Origin: CAYVTV01 sp964526475
GTDB lineage: Bacteria; Bacteroidota; Bacteroidia; Bacteroidales; GCA-2748055
Length of the DNA stretch: 64,000 nt
NCBI GenBank assembly: GCA_964526475.1
Contig: CAZGKF010000010.1
Location: forward strand, 1-64,000
Direction of reading: 5' to 3'
How positions within the stretch are numbered: the stretch's first letter is position 1; each line of letters opens with the position of its first letter. Of this stretch, positions 45,184 through 55,250 are shown piece by piece. The position numbers and the translations under genes are program-made. The notes beneath the pieces were generated by a model. It did not search any database. It was not told the origin of the DNA and was given only the letters and a program-made list of their open reading frames with translations.

Positions 45184-46824
45184 TTAACCACCGTAAAGAT
45201 ACCTCTTGATTTTGTTGGTTGGGGTCTTTTCAAACGGTACTGTTTGCAAAACTACCATCTGAATTCTTGAATATCTGTTCACTCTTTGATTAACAAAAGT
45301 CTGTATTTCAGAAAGCAGCTCATCTGCCGATTCGTTGCATATTTTTATTGCCTTATTGTTTAATTCTATAAATTTATTTTCCAATTCCTGAAGGTTGATA
45401 TTGACATAAGCAACAAGTTTGTCTTTTTGCTTCACAACGAGAGACTCCTCTATGTATTCAATACTGTTAATGATGGATTCAATTTCTTCAGGGTATATAT
45501 TTTCACCATTTGTACCAAGTATAAGGTTTTTTATTCTTCCTCTGATATAAAGGTTGCCCCTGGGATCAAGATACCCCAGGTCTCCGGTCCGGAACCACCC
45601 GTCAGGAGTTATTACCCGGGCAGTCGCTTCAGGATTTTTATAATATCCGGTCATAAGATTCGGCCCTTTTACCATAATTTCCCCTTCACCTGTTTCCGGG
45701 TCAGGGTTATCAATTTTCAATTCTACACCCTTTAATACTTTTCCTGTTGACTGCCATGCTGTATCAAATGGAGACGATCCGGCAAGAAGCGGAGAGGTTT
45801 CTGTAAGTCCATATCCAATAGCAAAAGGAAAACGGGCTTCAGAAAGATGCTTTTCGATCTTTCCATCTAGTTTAGCACCTCCTATACCAAAGAAAATCAA
45901 CTTGCCACCGAAAGTTTTCATCAGTTTTTTCCCCGCAAGCCGGTTCAAAAGTACCCTGGTCGGACCAAATTTAAATAAGTTTCTCGTTACCTTGTTCTTG
46001 TTGAATTTTGGTATTATCTGCTTACGGTATATTTTTTCAATAATTAAAGGTACAGTAAGCAGATGAGTGGGTTTGACTTTACCCAGAGCTTCAACGAGCA
46101 CACTTGGTGATATTTGCTTTTTCAGATAATAAACAGTTGCCCCGGTATATAATGGAAGAAGAAAACCAATTGAATTTTCATAAGTATGTGACATTGGCAG
46201 TATGGAAATAAAACGATGCCCTGCCCCGACATGCTGAATGGTGAGACATTGTTTAGTCATCCATGCCAGATTTTTATTGGTAAGCATAACTCCTTTTGAA
46301 GAACCTGTAGTGCCGGAAGTATATATGATGGTGGCAAGGTCATTCTCATCAGATACTTCCTCCATGTCTTTTAATGATAAACGGACAGGAGGAAAGGCTC
46401 CTTCAGGCTTAACGGAATCCAGCAGGGAAAGAGAATCAGCAACGATAATCTGGATAGGCCCGGAAACTATATTCTTTAGCCTCGAAATCTGTTTTTTGGA
46501 AGCAATTAAAACGGTTGAATCTGAATGATCAATTATGTTCTGCACCTCATTTTCATGGAAATCCGGTAGAAGAGGAACTGCTACTGCGCCCATGCTGATG
46601 ACAGATAGAAAAGCAATTCCCCAGTTTGGCATGTTTTCACCTATAACAGCAATTTTATCTCCTTTCTTAACTCCCAGAATATCCAGGAGAGATACAAATC
46701 CTTCAATTTTTCTTCCGAGTTCCGCATACGAAATCCCTTCTTCATCAATAAATGATAGGGCAATATTGTTTTGAAAAGTTTCTGTAGAATTCCTTATAAA
46801 GGAAGGAATGGTGAATTTATTCAT
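45184..46824 (-). CDS. AMP-forming acyl-CoA synthetase (long-chain fatty-acid type)
   Basis: An ANL-superfamily ligase of 546 residues that activates fatty acids to acyl-CoA. The AMP-binding P-loop is IIYTSGTTGSSKG, the A5 motif is GYGLTETSP, and the hinge/A8 region is FRTGDLGYLDPRGNLYIRGR followed by NGENIYPEEIE. The long-chain type is favoured by overall pattern (LPMSHTYENSIGFLLP). Chain-length specificity cannot be read from the sequence. It is followed on the same strand in the opposite order by rpoD upstream (10-base gap), so they may share a transcript. Confidence 0.9.
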   Translation of the reverse strand: MNKFTIPSFIRNSTETFQNNIALSFIDEEGISYAELGRKIEGFVSLLDILGVKKGDKIAVIGENMPNWGIAFLSVISMGAVAVPLLPDFHENEVQNIIDHSDSTVLIASKKQISRLKNIVSGPIQIIVADSLSLLDSVKPEGAFPPVRLSLKDMEEVSDENDLATIIYTSGTTGSSKGVMLTNKNLAWMTKQCLTIQHVGAGHRFISILPMSHTYENSIGFLLPLYTGATVYYLKKQISPSVLVEALGKVKPTHLLTVPLIIEKIYRKQIIPKFNKNKVTRNLFKFGPTRVLLNRLAGKKLMKTFGGKLIFFGIGGAKLDGKIEKHLSEARFPFAIGYGLTETSPLLAGSSPFDTAWQSTGKVLKGVELKIDNPDPETGEGEIMVKGPNLMTGYYKNPEATARVITPDGWFRTGDLGYLDPRGNLYIRGRIKNLILGTNGENIYPEEIESIINSIEYIEESLVVKQKDKLVAYVNINLQELENKFIELNNKAIKICNESADELLSEIQTFVNQRVNRYSRIQMVVLQTVPFEKTPTNKIKRYLYGG

Positions 46825-46834
46825 TACTACCAGG

Positions 46835-47695
46835 TTAACCGAGATATGTCTTCAGCAGTTTACTTCTTGAAGTATGGCGAAGTCTTCTTATAGCTTTCTC
46901 TTTGATCTGCCTGACCCTTTCACGTGTAAGACCAAATTTTTCACCGATCTCCTCAAGAGTCATCTCCTGATTGCTTATTCCGAAAAAATGTCTGAGAATT
47001 TCCCTCTCCCTTTCAGTAAGCGTTGATAGTGCTCTGTCAATTTCTTTAGCCAATGATTCTCTAATAAGATTTCTGTCGGCATTTGGTGAGTCATTATTCT
47101 GAAGAACGTCAAGGAGGCTGTTATCTTCACCTTCAATAAACGGTGCATCAACTGAAACATGCCTTCCTGAAACACGGAGAGTATCCGCTACCTTTTCCTT
47201 GGGTAATTCCAGGGCATCTGCAAGTTCTTCTGGTGAAGGAGTCCTTTCGTTCTCCTGCTCGAATTTGGAGAAAGCTTTATTTATCTTATTCAGTGAACCT
47301 ACCTGGTTTAATGGTAGTCTGACAATTCTCGATTGTTCGGCCAGAGCCTGTAAAATGGATTGTCTTATCCACCATACAGCATAGGAGATAAATTTGAATC
47401 CTCTGGTTTCATCGAACTTCTCAGCAGCTTTAATCAATCCCAGATTCCCCTCATTGATAAGGTCGGGTAAACTTAATCCCTGATTCTGATATTGTTTTGC
47501 AACCGAAACAACAAATCGCAGATTTGCTCTCGTGAGTTTCTCTAAAGCGTGTCTGTCACCTTTTTTTATTCTTTGCGCCAGTTCAACTTCTTCCTCTACT
47601 GTTATCAATTCTTCTTTTCCTATTTCCTGCAGATACTTATCTAATGATGCACTTTCCCTGTTGGTAATAGATTTGGTGATCTTTAATTGTCTCAT
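46835..47695 (-). CDS. rpoD: Primary RNA polymerase sigma factor (RpoD)
   Basis: The 286-residue housekeeping sigma factor of Bacteroidota, which lacks region 1.1 and recognises the TTTG / TAnnTTTG promoters. Region 1.2 (about 17-50), region 2 with DLINEGNLGLIKAAEKFD and KFISYAVWWIRQSI, region 3, and region 4.2 with LEEIGEKFGLTRERVRQIK are all present and intact. The start is ATG at 47695. It is transcribed towards the acyl-CoA synthetase gene. Confidence 0.95.
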   Translation of the reverse strand: MRQLKITKSITNRESASLDKYLQEIGKEELITVEEEVELAQRIKKGDRHALEKLTRANLRFVVSVAKQYQNQGLSLPDLINEGNLGLIKAAEKFDETRGFKFISYAVWWIRQSILQALAEQSRIVRLPLNQVGSLNKINKAFSKFEQENERTPSPEELADALELPKEKVADTLRVSGRHVSVDAPFIEGEDNSLLDVLQNNDSPNADRNLIRESLAKEIDRALSTLTEREREILRHFFGISNQEMTLEEIGEKFGLTRERVRQIKEKAIRRLRHTSRSKLLKTYLG

Positions 47696-47906
47696 TATAT
47701 CTTTATATCCTCTCTAAAAAATTTTTGCAAATTTAGTCTATTTTATATTCTGTGTCAATACTTTATTTATAAATAGATGTTAATAAAATGAAAATCCAAC
47801 TATGTATTAAAAAAATAAAATTATTTATTATTCTGATATGAAGGCGATTGGAGTTTTACTTCTTGTCGTCTTATCGAAGAAATATTCTTCATTTTTATTA
47901 GGAATT

Positions 47907-49343
47907 TTACAAACCAAAAGCATAATAAGCTACAGTTCCGTCAGGATAAACACCTTCAATATAAATTCCTCCTCTTTTTACCTTGGATATCTCTGTTCGT
48001 ATATCGTCAACAATTTTGATGGGTGAATTGTTTATTTTTACAATAATAAAACCTTCTTTTATACCAGATTGTGCCATTTTTCCCCTGCCAACAGTTGTTA
48101 CTTTTACACCGTTTTTTAATTTCAGGTTTGCCAGTTCTTCTTCTGAAACGGGAGTAAAACTTGCACCAAGTGAGTCGATTATATAATCTCGCTGGACAAC
48201 TTCTGTATTTCCTTCCATGTTACGTAATTCAACGTAAAAAAGTTTCTCTTTATTATTTCTTTGTATTAAAACATTAACTTTTTCACCCGGACGGTACCGG
48301 CTGATCTGCTCCTGCAGGGCTGAAGTGGTATTGGTTGGAATATTATTAATTGATATTACCACATCCCCCTCTTTTATACCGGCTTCTTCAGCTGCCCCAT
48401 TTTCCCTTACACCCTGAATATATACTCCGTTAAGATTGCTGAGGTTATGTTTTTTTGCAAGCTCCTGGTCAATGTTCTGGATAGTAACTCCAAGTATGGC
48501 TCTCTGTACTGTACCAAATTCTTTTATATCGGCAATAACTTTTTTTGCAATACCAACCGGTATTGCAAAGGAGTAACCTGTAAATGCTCCTGTTCTGCTT
48601 GCAATAGCTGTATTGATTCCAACAAGTTCTCCAAAAGTGTTAACCAGAGCTCCTCCGCTGTTTCCGGGATTAACGGCAGCATCAGTTTGTATAAATGCCT
48701 CTATCCTAAGCTGATCCTGTAAAATATTGAGGTCTCTGGCTTTGGCACTCACAATGCCTGCTGTTACAGTTGAGGTGAGGTTATACGGATTCCCTACGGC
48801 CAGAACCCATTCTCCTAATTTTAAAATATCAGAATCTCCATATTTCAGAAAATGCAGATCATCCGCTTCTATTTTAAGAAGAGCCAGATCGGTACTCCTG
48901 TCAGTCCCGATTACCTCAGCAGTAAATGATCTCTTGTCATTAAGAACAACTTCAATTTCATCCATACCCTGTATTACATGGTTATTGGTTACGATATACC
49001 CATCACCTGAAACAATAACTCCTGATCCAAAACCCATTACAGGTTGAGGCTGACTCTGACCTTTTTCGCCAAAGAAAAATTCATAAAAAGGATTGTAAGA
49101 GTATGCTTCTCTCATAGCTTTGGTCTTAACATGCACTACTGCATGGACCGCTTTTTCTGCAGCCACCGTGAAATCAACAGATGTTTCGGGAGCATCCGGA
49201 TTAAAGGTCAGCAGACTGGCCGGTTTTGATTCAACTTCAATTATTTTTATTTCAGGTTTTACAATAGTGGTAAATAACATTATAGCTATTACAGCACTTA
49301 GAATGGCTGCAAGTATTGTACCCGCAAATTTTTTGATTTTCAT
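47907..49343 (-). CDS. htrA: HtrA/DegQ-family serine protease
   Basis: A periplasmic or envelope-anchored protease and chaperone for misfolded proteins. The N-terminal hydrophobic helix (about 9-26) is a signal or anchor. The trypsin-like domain carries the triad His122 (NNHVIQG), Asp152 (STDLALL) and Ser229 (NPGNSGGA). Two PDZ domains follow (about 275-370 and 385-475). At 478 residues it is full length. It lies alone between rpoD and dapF. Confidence 0.94.
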   Translation of the reverse strand: MKIKKFAGTILAAILSAVIAIMLFTTIVKPEIKIIEVESKPASLLTFNPDAPETSVDFTVAAEKAVHAVVHVKTKAMREAYSYNPFYEFFFGEKGQSQPQPVMGFGSGVIVSGDGYIVTNNHVIQGMDEIEVVLNDKRSFTAEVIGTDRSTDLALLKIEADDLHFLKYGDSDILKLGEWVLAVGNPYNLTSTVTAGIVSAKARDLNILQDQLRIEAFIQTDAAVNPGNSGGALVNTFGELVGINTAIASRTGAFTGYSFAIPVGIAKKVIADIKEFGTVQRAILGVTIQNIDQELAKKHNLSNLNGVYIQGVRENGAAEEAGIKEGDVVISINNIPTNTTSALQEQISRYRPGEKVNVLIQRNNKEKLFYVELRNMEGNTEVVQRDYIIDSLGASFTPVSEEELANLKLKNGVKVTTVGRGKMAQSGIKEGFIIVKINNSPIKIVDDIRTEISKVKRGGIYIEGVYPDGTVAYYAFGL

Positions 49344-49493
49344 AATATTAGTATTTTTATTATTGTTTTTTAAAGCAAAAATTAGAGTTCAAATTTAATG
49401 CCTTAAAAAGTATTTCAGTAATATTGTAACATAATAACATTTAATTTTAACTGTTGTTTGGAAAAAATATTTCATTTTAAGAATTATTAACAG

Positions 49494-50285
49494 ATGGGAA
49501 AGCAAATTTCATTCGATAAATACCAGGGTGCAGGAAATGATTTTATTATTGTTGATGCGAGACCGGCAGGTGATCAATTATTTAGCAAAGAGATTATAAA
49601 AAAGTTGTGTGACAGACATTTTGGCATAGGTGCTGACGGCTTTATTCTTCTCCTTGCTTCAGATGACAGGGACTTCTATATGAAATATTTCAATTCTGAT
49701 GGCTTTGAGAGTTCCATGTGTGGGAATGGAGGCAGATGTATTGTTTCTTTTGCTAAAGATATTGGAATTACAGACAAGAAAGCATTTTTCAGCGGAATAG
49801 ACGGAGATCATCTGGCATTCATTACCGGGAATGGGGATGTCAGTTTAAAAATGAAGGATGTTTCAGATATTATTTATTTTGAAGATGGTTTATTTCTCGA
49901 TACCGGATCTCCTCATTTTGTTATTTTCAGCACAAAAATCGAAACAATGGATGTACCGGTTTTAGGTAAAGAAATTCGTTATCAGTCGCGGTTTTCCCCC
50001 GGAGGAACCAATGTGAATTTCGTGGAGTTTCTGGGAACAAATGATTTTGCAATTCGTACTTACGAGCGGGGTGTTGAAAATGAAACTCTCGCCTGCGGTA
50101 CAGGTTCTGTAGCATCAGCAATAGCTTCATTCTCCATAAATAAACCGGAAACAGCTGAATATACTGTTCATGCTACCGGTGGAAATCTTCGGGTTAAGTT
50201 CACTCCCTTGTCTGAAAGAAGTTATACCGATATATGGCTCACAGGCCCCACTGAGTTTGTTTTCAGAGGGGAAATTGAAATTTAA
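49494..50285 (+). CDS. dapF: Diaminopimelate epimerase
   Basis: Converts LL- to meso-diaminopimelate for lysine and peptidoglycan. It has the two mirror-image active-site cysteines, Cys76 (SSMCGNGGR) and Cys201 (LACGTGS), plus the GAGNDFIIVD start. At 263 residues it has normal length. It is the first of three co-directional genes (dapF, EEP-family enzyme, uvrB). Confidence 0.96.
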   Translation: MGKQISFDKYQGAGNDFIIVDARPAGDQLFSKEIIKKLCDRHFGIGADGFILLLASDDRDFYMKYFNSDGFESSMCGNGGRCIVSFAKDIGITDKKAFFSGIDGDHLAFITGNGDVSLKMKDVSDIIYFEDGLFLDTGSPHFVIFSTKIETMDVPVLGKEIRYQSRFSPGGTNVNFVEFLGTNDFAIRTYERGVENETLACGTGSVASAIASFSINKPETAEYTVHATGGNLRVKFTPLSERSYTDIWLTGPTEFVFRGEIEI

Positions 50286-50369
50286 TAACCGTAAGATAAA
50301 GGTTTATTGTTGATATATACAGGTCTTTTGTTTATTCATTATTTGGTACCTTTACAAAAAATCCCGTAA

Positions 50370-51392
50370 ATGAACAAACCATTCTTTTATATAGCATGCT
50401 TTCTGTTAATATTAAATATCTCTGTTAATGCCCGGAAAGACAAATTCACAATTGTGTTTTATAATGTTGAAAATCTACTCGATACTATTAATTCTCCAGG
50501 TATTGATGATGAGGATTTTACACCAAAAGGAGAGAAGAAATGGGATTCAGTTAAATATTATAAGAAACTGACTGATATTGCAAGGGTAATTGGATCTGTG
50601 GATCAGGAAAACCTTCCTGAAATAATCGGACTTGCAGAGATTGAAAACCGTTCGGTCTTAAAGGATCTTATCAATACCCCTACTCTGTCAAAAGGTAATT
50701 ATGCAATAATCCACGAAGATGGACCTGATCCCAGAGGTGTTGATGTTGCTTTTCTTTACCGCCGGGATAGGTTTAAATATATTTCCCACAGATCCATCAG
50801 TATCACATTCCCTTTCGACTCAAACCTGAAAACAAGAGACATCCTGTATGTTTGTGGCACTGCACCTGACGGAAAGGATATGCATTTTTACGTCAATCAC
50901 TGGAGTTCTAGACTAGGAGGTATCAGGGAAAGTGAAACTAAAAGAATGTTCTCAGCTGTGAACCTCAGGAGAGATATGGATATGCTTCTATCCAAAGATT
51001 CACGGAGCAGGATTATTATAATGGGTGATCTGAATGATGAACCTACAAATCAGAGTATTATGAATGTATTACATGCTTCCGGCAAGCGTAAAAACATCGG
51101 CCCTGCTGATCTTTATAATCTTTATTACGAGCAGCACAATCTCGGGCAGACAGGCAGCTATTATTACAGTGGAAGATGGAATATGCTGGATCAGATTATT
51201 GTTTCTTACAATCTTATCAGTCAGAAAGGAATGTATAGCTGCGGATATGAATCAGGCCAGGTATTTATGCAGGATTGGATGTTATATGAAAATAAAGATA
51301 AAGTGAAAATTCCTGCCCGCACCTACGGCGGACCTGTTTATTATGGTGGGGTAAGTGATCATCTCCCGGTATACCTTACCTTGACAAGATAA
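50370..51392 (+). CDS. Secreted endonuclease/exonuclease/phosphatase-family protein
   Basis: A 340-residue exported hydrolase of the EEP (DNase I-like) fold. A signal peptide (about 1-21) is followed by FTIVFYNVENLLD (metal-binding Asn/Glu), NHWSSR (the His motif), MGDLNDEP (catalytic Asp/Asn), and SDHLPVYL at the end. All catalytic elements are present. The substrate (nucleic acid or a phosphoester lipid/sugar) cannot be told. The signal peptide argues for an envelope or extracellular role. It lies 84 bases after dapF and 7 bases before uvrB. Confidence 0.88.
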   Translation: MNKPFFYIACFLLILNISVNARKDKFTIVFYNVENLLDTINSPGIDDEDFTPKGEKKWDSVKYYKKLTDIARVIGSVDQENLPEIIGLAEIENRSVLKDLINTPTLSKGNYAIIHEDGPDPRGVDVAFLYRRDRFKYISHRSISITFPFDSNLKTRDILYVCGTAPDGKDMHFYVNHWSSRLGGIRESETKRMFSAVNLRRDMDMLLSKDSRSRIIIMGDLNDEPTNQSIMNVLHASGKRKNIGPADLYNLYYEQHNLGQTGSYYYSGRWNMLDQIIVSYNLISQKGMYSCGYESGQVFMQDWMLYENKDKVKIPARTYGGPVYYGGVSDHLPVYLTLTR

Positions 51393-51399
51393 CAGGCTC

Positions 51400-53430
51400 A
51401 TGGATTTCATTCTGAGATCGGATTATAAGCCAACGGGGGATCAGCCGGAAGCAATAACACAGCTCACCGAAAGTCTGAATAGTGGAGATCCCTATCAGGT
51501 ATTACTGGGCGTAACGGGTTCCGGGAAAACTTTTACTGTTGCGAATGTAATAGCAAATGTAAACAGACCTGCTCTTGTACTTAGCCATAACAAAACCCTG
51601 GCAGCACAGTTATATAGCGAGTTTCGCCAGTTTTTTCCTGATAATGCAGTGGAATATTTTGTTTCCTACTACGACTACTACCAGCCTGAAGCTTATCTCC
51701 CCGTAACCGATACTTATATTGAAAAAGATTTATCTATTAATGAAGAGATAGAAAAGTTGAGACTTCGTACAACTTCAAGCCTGCTATCCGGCAGGAGAGA
51801 TATTGTTGTGGTTTCATCAGTATCATGTCTTTATGGAATCGGGAACCCGGACGACTTTCACAGTAACACTCTCTTTATAAAAAAAGGAGACAGGATTGGC
51901 AGGAATGTTATCCTGAGAAACCTCGTCGATAGCATGTATTCAAGGAATGAAACAGACCCCCGGCCAGGAACATTTCGCGTAAGGGGGGATACAGTGGATG
52001 TGTTTCTTGCATACAATGACCTCGTTTACAGGTTTGTATTTTTTGGCGACGAAATAGAGAGCATTACATCTGTCAATCCATCAACAGGACATACAATAAA
52101 TGAGTTCGAAGAGGTTACTGTTTTTCCGGCTAATATTTTCGTGACCGTTAAATCCAGGCTTAAGAATGCTATTGAACAGATACAGGCAGATCTTATCCGA
52201 CAGATGGAGTTTTTCAGGGAGATCGGTAAGCCGGCAGAAGCTGATCGATTGGAGGAAAGGGTGAATTATGATCTGGAAATGATAAGGGAACTTGGTTATT
52301 GTCCCGGTATTGAAAATTATTCAAGGTATTTCGACGGCAGAAAACCCGGAACCAGGCCTTTCTGTCTTCTTGATTATTTTCCTGAAGATTTTATCATGGT
52401 TATTGATGAATCTCACGTGACAATCCCCCAGATAAGAGCTATGCACGGAGGTGATTTCTCCAGGAAGCAGGTACTTGTTGAATATGGATTCCGTCTTCCT
52501 GCAGCTATTGATAACCGTCCTTTGAAATTTGATGAGTTTGAAGCCCTTGCAGGACAGACAATATGTGTTTCAGCTACCCCCGGGGATTATGAACTTACAA
52601 AAACCAATGGAATTATTGTGGAACAGGTCATCAGACCCACCGGTCTGTTGGACCCGGTTATTGAAGTAAGGAACAGCATGAACCAGATTGATCATCTTAT
52701 TGGTGAAATTAGCAGGAGGGTTGACCTGAACGAAAGAGTTCTTGTAACCACTCTTACCAAACGCATGGCAGAAGAACTGGCAGCATACTTTACAAAACTA
52801 CAGATCAGGTGCAGGTACATACATTCTGATATTGACACACTTGACAGAGTAGAAATAATGGAGGGGCTCAGGAAAGGATTATTTGATGTGCTTGTAGGTG
52901 TCAATCTTATCAGAGAAGGACTTGACTTGCCGGAAGTTTCTCTTGTAGCAATACTTGATGCAGATAAAGAAGGATTTCTTCGCTCTGATAAATCACTAAC
53001 CCAGACCGCCGGAAGAGCAGCCCGAAATCTTAACGGAAAAGTGATCATGTATGCTGATAAAATTACAGGATCGATGCAGCGCACAATAGATGAGACAAAC
53101 AGGAGACGTGAAAAACAGCTGAAGTACAATGAGGAAAAAGGTATTACACCCAGGCAGATAATAAAAGCAATGGTGTCAATGATGGGTAATATTAAAGAAA
53201 GTGCCGAAAAGACCGGGTTCTACAGTGGTAATGCAGATGCTGATGTGGCAGCTGATCCCATAGTAATGTATATGACACCTGAAGCACTTGAGAAAACTAT
53301 TGGTAAAACCCGTAAGGATATGGAGAAAGCTGCAAAACAACTTGACTTTATTGAAGCAGCAAGACTTAGAGACGAATTGTATTCTCTGCAGAAATTGCTT
53401 GCGGAAAAGAAATCCGCTACCAGCGGATAA
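51400..53430 (+). CDS. uvrB: Excinuclease ABC subunit B
   Basis: Damage-verifying helicase-like subunit of nucleotide excision repair. The 676-residue protein has Walker A GVTGSGKT near residue 40, the beta-hairpin region YYDYYQPEAY (about 92), VIDESH, the UvrB-type helicase motif ATLTKRMAE-like segment (here TTLTKRMAEELA), and a C-terminal UVR domain (about 625-665) for UvrC contact. It is intact and in the usual length range. Confidence 0.97.
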   Translation: MDFILRSDYKPTGDQPEAITQLTESLNSGDPYQVLLGVTGSGKTFTVANVIANVNRPALVLSHNKTLAAQLYSEFRQFFPDNAVEYFVSYYDYYQPEAYLPVTDTYIEKDLSINEEIEKLRLRTTSSLLSGRRDIVVVSSVSCLYGIGNPDDFHSNTLFIKKGDRIGRNVILRNLVDSMYSRNETDPRPGTFRVRGDTVDVFLAYNDLVYRFVFFGDEIESITSVNPSTGHTINEFEEVTVFPANIFVTVKSRLKNAIEQIQADLIRQMEFFREIGKPAEADRLEERVNYDLEMIRELGYCPGIENYSRYFDGRKPGTRPFCLLDYFPEDFIMVIDESHVTIPQIRAMHGGDFSRKQVLVEYGFRLPAAIDNRPLKFDEFEALAGQTICVSATPGDYELTKTNGIIVEQVIRPTGLLDPVIEVRNSMNQIDHLIGEISRRVDLNERVLVTTLTKRMAEELAAYFTKLQIRCRYIHSDIDTLDRVEIMEGLRKGLFDVLVGVNLIREGLDLPEVSLVAILDADKEGFLRSDKSLTQTAGRAARNLNGKVIMYADKITGSMQRTIDETNRRREKQLKYNEEKGITPRQIIKAMVSMMGNIKESAEKTGFYSGNADADVAADPIVMYMTPEALEKTIGKTRKDMEKAAKQLDFIEAARLRDELYSLQKLLAEKKSATSG

Positions 53431-53595
53431 TGCATCTTTTTACCATTCCTGAAGATGCCTCCCGGTTTTGACGCATGTATCAGTGTTTACAAAAATTTTA
53501 CATATCTTAAGCATAAAATGTTATATTTACAATGAAGATGGTAAGTTTGAGAAAATATTACAGAGAAAATACACAACTTTTAATTTTTTGATAAT

Positions 53596-55008
53596 ATGGA
53601 TGAAGGAAGCCATGATCTTCTTAAAAGGGTTTCAGGTCTGGTAAAGCAGATACAGGATGTTATTGAGGAAAATGAACGATTGAAGAAGTCGGTTCAGAAA
53701 CTCAGTGAAGAGAATGAAGAGCAAAAAGCTTTGCTGGAGAAGGTCTCTCCCGAAATCATTGAAGAGGGGAAAAAATACATTGAAAGGCCATCAGCTCTCA
53801 GATTTGATATAGTTACAGTGTTATACGGGAATATTCATGGGTTCACTAATATTATAGGGCATGATAATTCTCAGATGTTTGTGGATGAACTGGATGATAT
53901 TATGATATATTTTGACTCCATATTAAAGAAATACAATATCCACAAAATCAGAACTATTGGTGACACATATATGACAGCGGGAGGGATCCCTGTTAAGAAT
54001 ATTACAAATCCTATTCAGGTTGTAATGGCAGCCCTGGAGATGCAGAAACATCTGAATGACTTACCCTCGGAAACAGGTCGTGATCAGAAAATCTGGGACT
54101 TACGCCTGGGAATTCATACAGGACCGGTTACAGCTTCTATAAGCGGAAAGAAGAAGATATCCTATGATATTAAAGGTGATACTGTAAATATGGCCAGTCG
54201 CATGGAAGCATACAGTAAAGATGGAAAGGTGCTTATTTCCGGTATGACATATGAGCTTGTGAAAGAAATATTTAATTGTGTGTATTACGGGAAGATGCCG
54301 GTGAAATATAAAGCCGAACTGGACCTTTATGTTGTAGAAGGTTTAAAGCCTGAGTTCTCACTTGACAAAGAAGGTATTTCACCTAATGAATTGTTTCATA
54401 CTAAATTCAAACTCGTTCAGTTTACAGATATACAGGAAATTATTCTTGAGAAACTGGAGAAGGGATTGCCATCGTATCTCTATTACCATAATGTTAAACA
54501 TACCGTAGATGTGGTTACGGAGGTTGAACTGATAGGCTGGGCAGAAGGCCTCGACGATGAGGAAATATTGCTGTTAAAGACAGCAGCCTTATTTCATGAT
54601 GCAGGGCATATAGTTGGATATGACGACCATGAATATCAGGGTACTCTGATGGCAAAAGAATTTCTTCCTGACTATGGCTATTCGGAGAAACAGATAAACC
54701 GGATTTGCGATATAATCATGGCTACCCGGATGCCTCCCAAACCTAAAGATCTGCTTCAGGAGATAATCTGTGACTCTGATCTTGATTATCTGGGCAGGTC
54801 TGATATGATCCCTGTTTCCAATACTTTGTACCGGGAACTGAAAGAACAGAACAAGATTGGAACACTTAAGGAATGGAATACCTTACAGCTGAAATTTCTT
54901 TCCGGGCATCAGTACTTTACAAAGACTGCTCAGGCACTGAGGGAGGTTAACAAGCGTACACAGATTGATCGTATCAGAAAGTTAATTGATGAGGATACCG
55001 GAGAGTAA
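53596..55008 (+). CDS. Class III nucleotidyl cyclase fused to phosphodiesterase-like HD domain
   Basis: A 470-residue soluble protein: coiled coil (about 8-55), a class III cyclase domain (about 68-250), and an HD domain (about 285-440). Cyclase residues: the second metal Asp123 (TIGDTY), adenine-specific Asp191 (YDIKGD) and the transition-state pair Asn198/Arg202 (VNMASR) are present. The first metal Asp is replaced by Asn79 (YGNIHGFT), and the base-reading Lys is Arg119. The HD part has YHNVKH (His298, His302) and LFHDAGH (His334, Asp335, His338), a pattern like class I cyclic-nucleotide phosphodiesterases. A single chain could thus make and break, or bind and break, a cyclic nucleotide. 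The function is inferred. It is monocistronic. Confidence 0.82.
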   Translation: MDEGSHDLLKRVSGLVKQIQDVIEENERLKKSVQKLSEENEEQKALLEKVSPEIIEEGKKYIERPSALRFDIVTVLYGNIHGFTNIIGHDNSQMFVDELDDIMIYFDSILKKYNIHKIRTIGDTYMTAGGIPVKNITNPIQVVMAALEMQKHLNDLPSETGRDQKIWDLRLGIHTGPVTASISGKKKISYDIKGDTVNMASRMEAYSKDGKVLISGMTYELVKEIFNCVYYGKMPVKYKAELDLYVVEGLKPEFSLDKEGISPNELFHTKFKLVQFTDIQEIILEKLEKGLPSYLYYHNVKHTVDVVTEVELIGWAEGLDDEEILLLKTAALFHDAGHIVGYDDHEYQGTLMAKEFLPDYGYSEKQINRICDIIMATRMPPKPKDLLQEIICDSDLDYLGRSDMIPVSNTLYRELKEQNKIGTLKEWNTLQLKFLSGHQYFTKTAQALREVNKRTQIDRIRKLIDEDTGE

Positions 55009-55037
55009 GCTATTAAATCCTTCCCTGCAGCAAAGAA

Positions 55038-55250
55038 TCACACACTTTCTTGTGTCTTTATATTTTTTAGCCCTGCATTAATTGCAGCATCAACAACTTC
55101 CCTGTACTCGTCCATTGTAATAGCTCTTGATACCTCTGAGCCTGTTCTTTTTACACTCTCGTGGACAAAGATCACAGGAAGACATCCTAGACCATAAATA
55201 TTTCCAGCGTTTCTGCAATTCTCCATTGTGCGGTTTAATATGGAAGTCAT
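55038..55250 (-). pseudogene. Possible remnant of a radical-SAM (PflX-like) gene
   Basis: A 70-codon open frame. Its second half (SRAITMDEYREVVDAAINAGL and the following KNIKTQ) resembles the extreme C-terminus of COG1313/PflX-like radical-SAM proteins, which end with a similar R-x-I-T-x-x-E-Y segment. The first half does not match and the radical-SAM core (CxxxCxxC) is absent. This fits a 3' gene remnant, but a genuine short unknown gene cannot be excluded. Repeats lie just upstream (right) of it. Confidence 0.35.
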
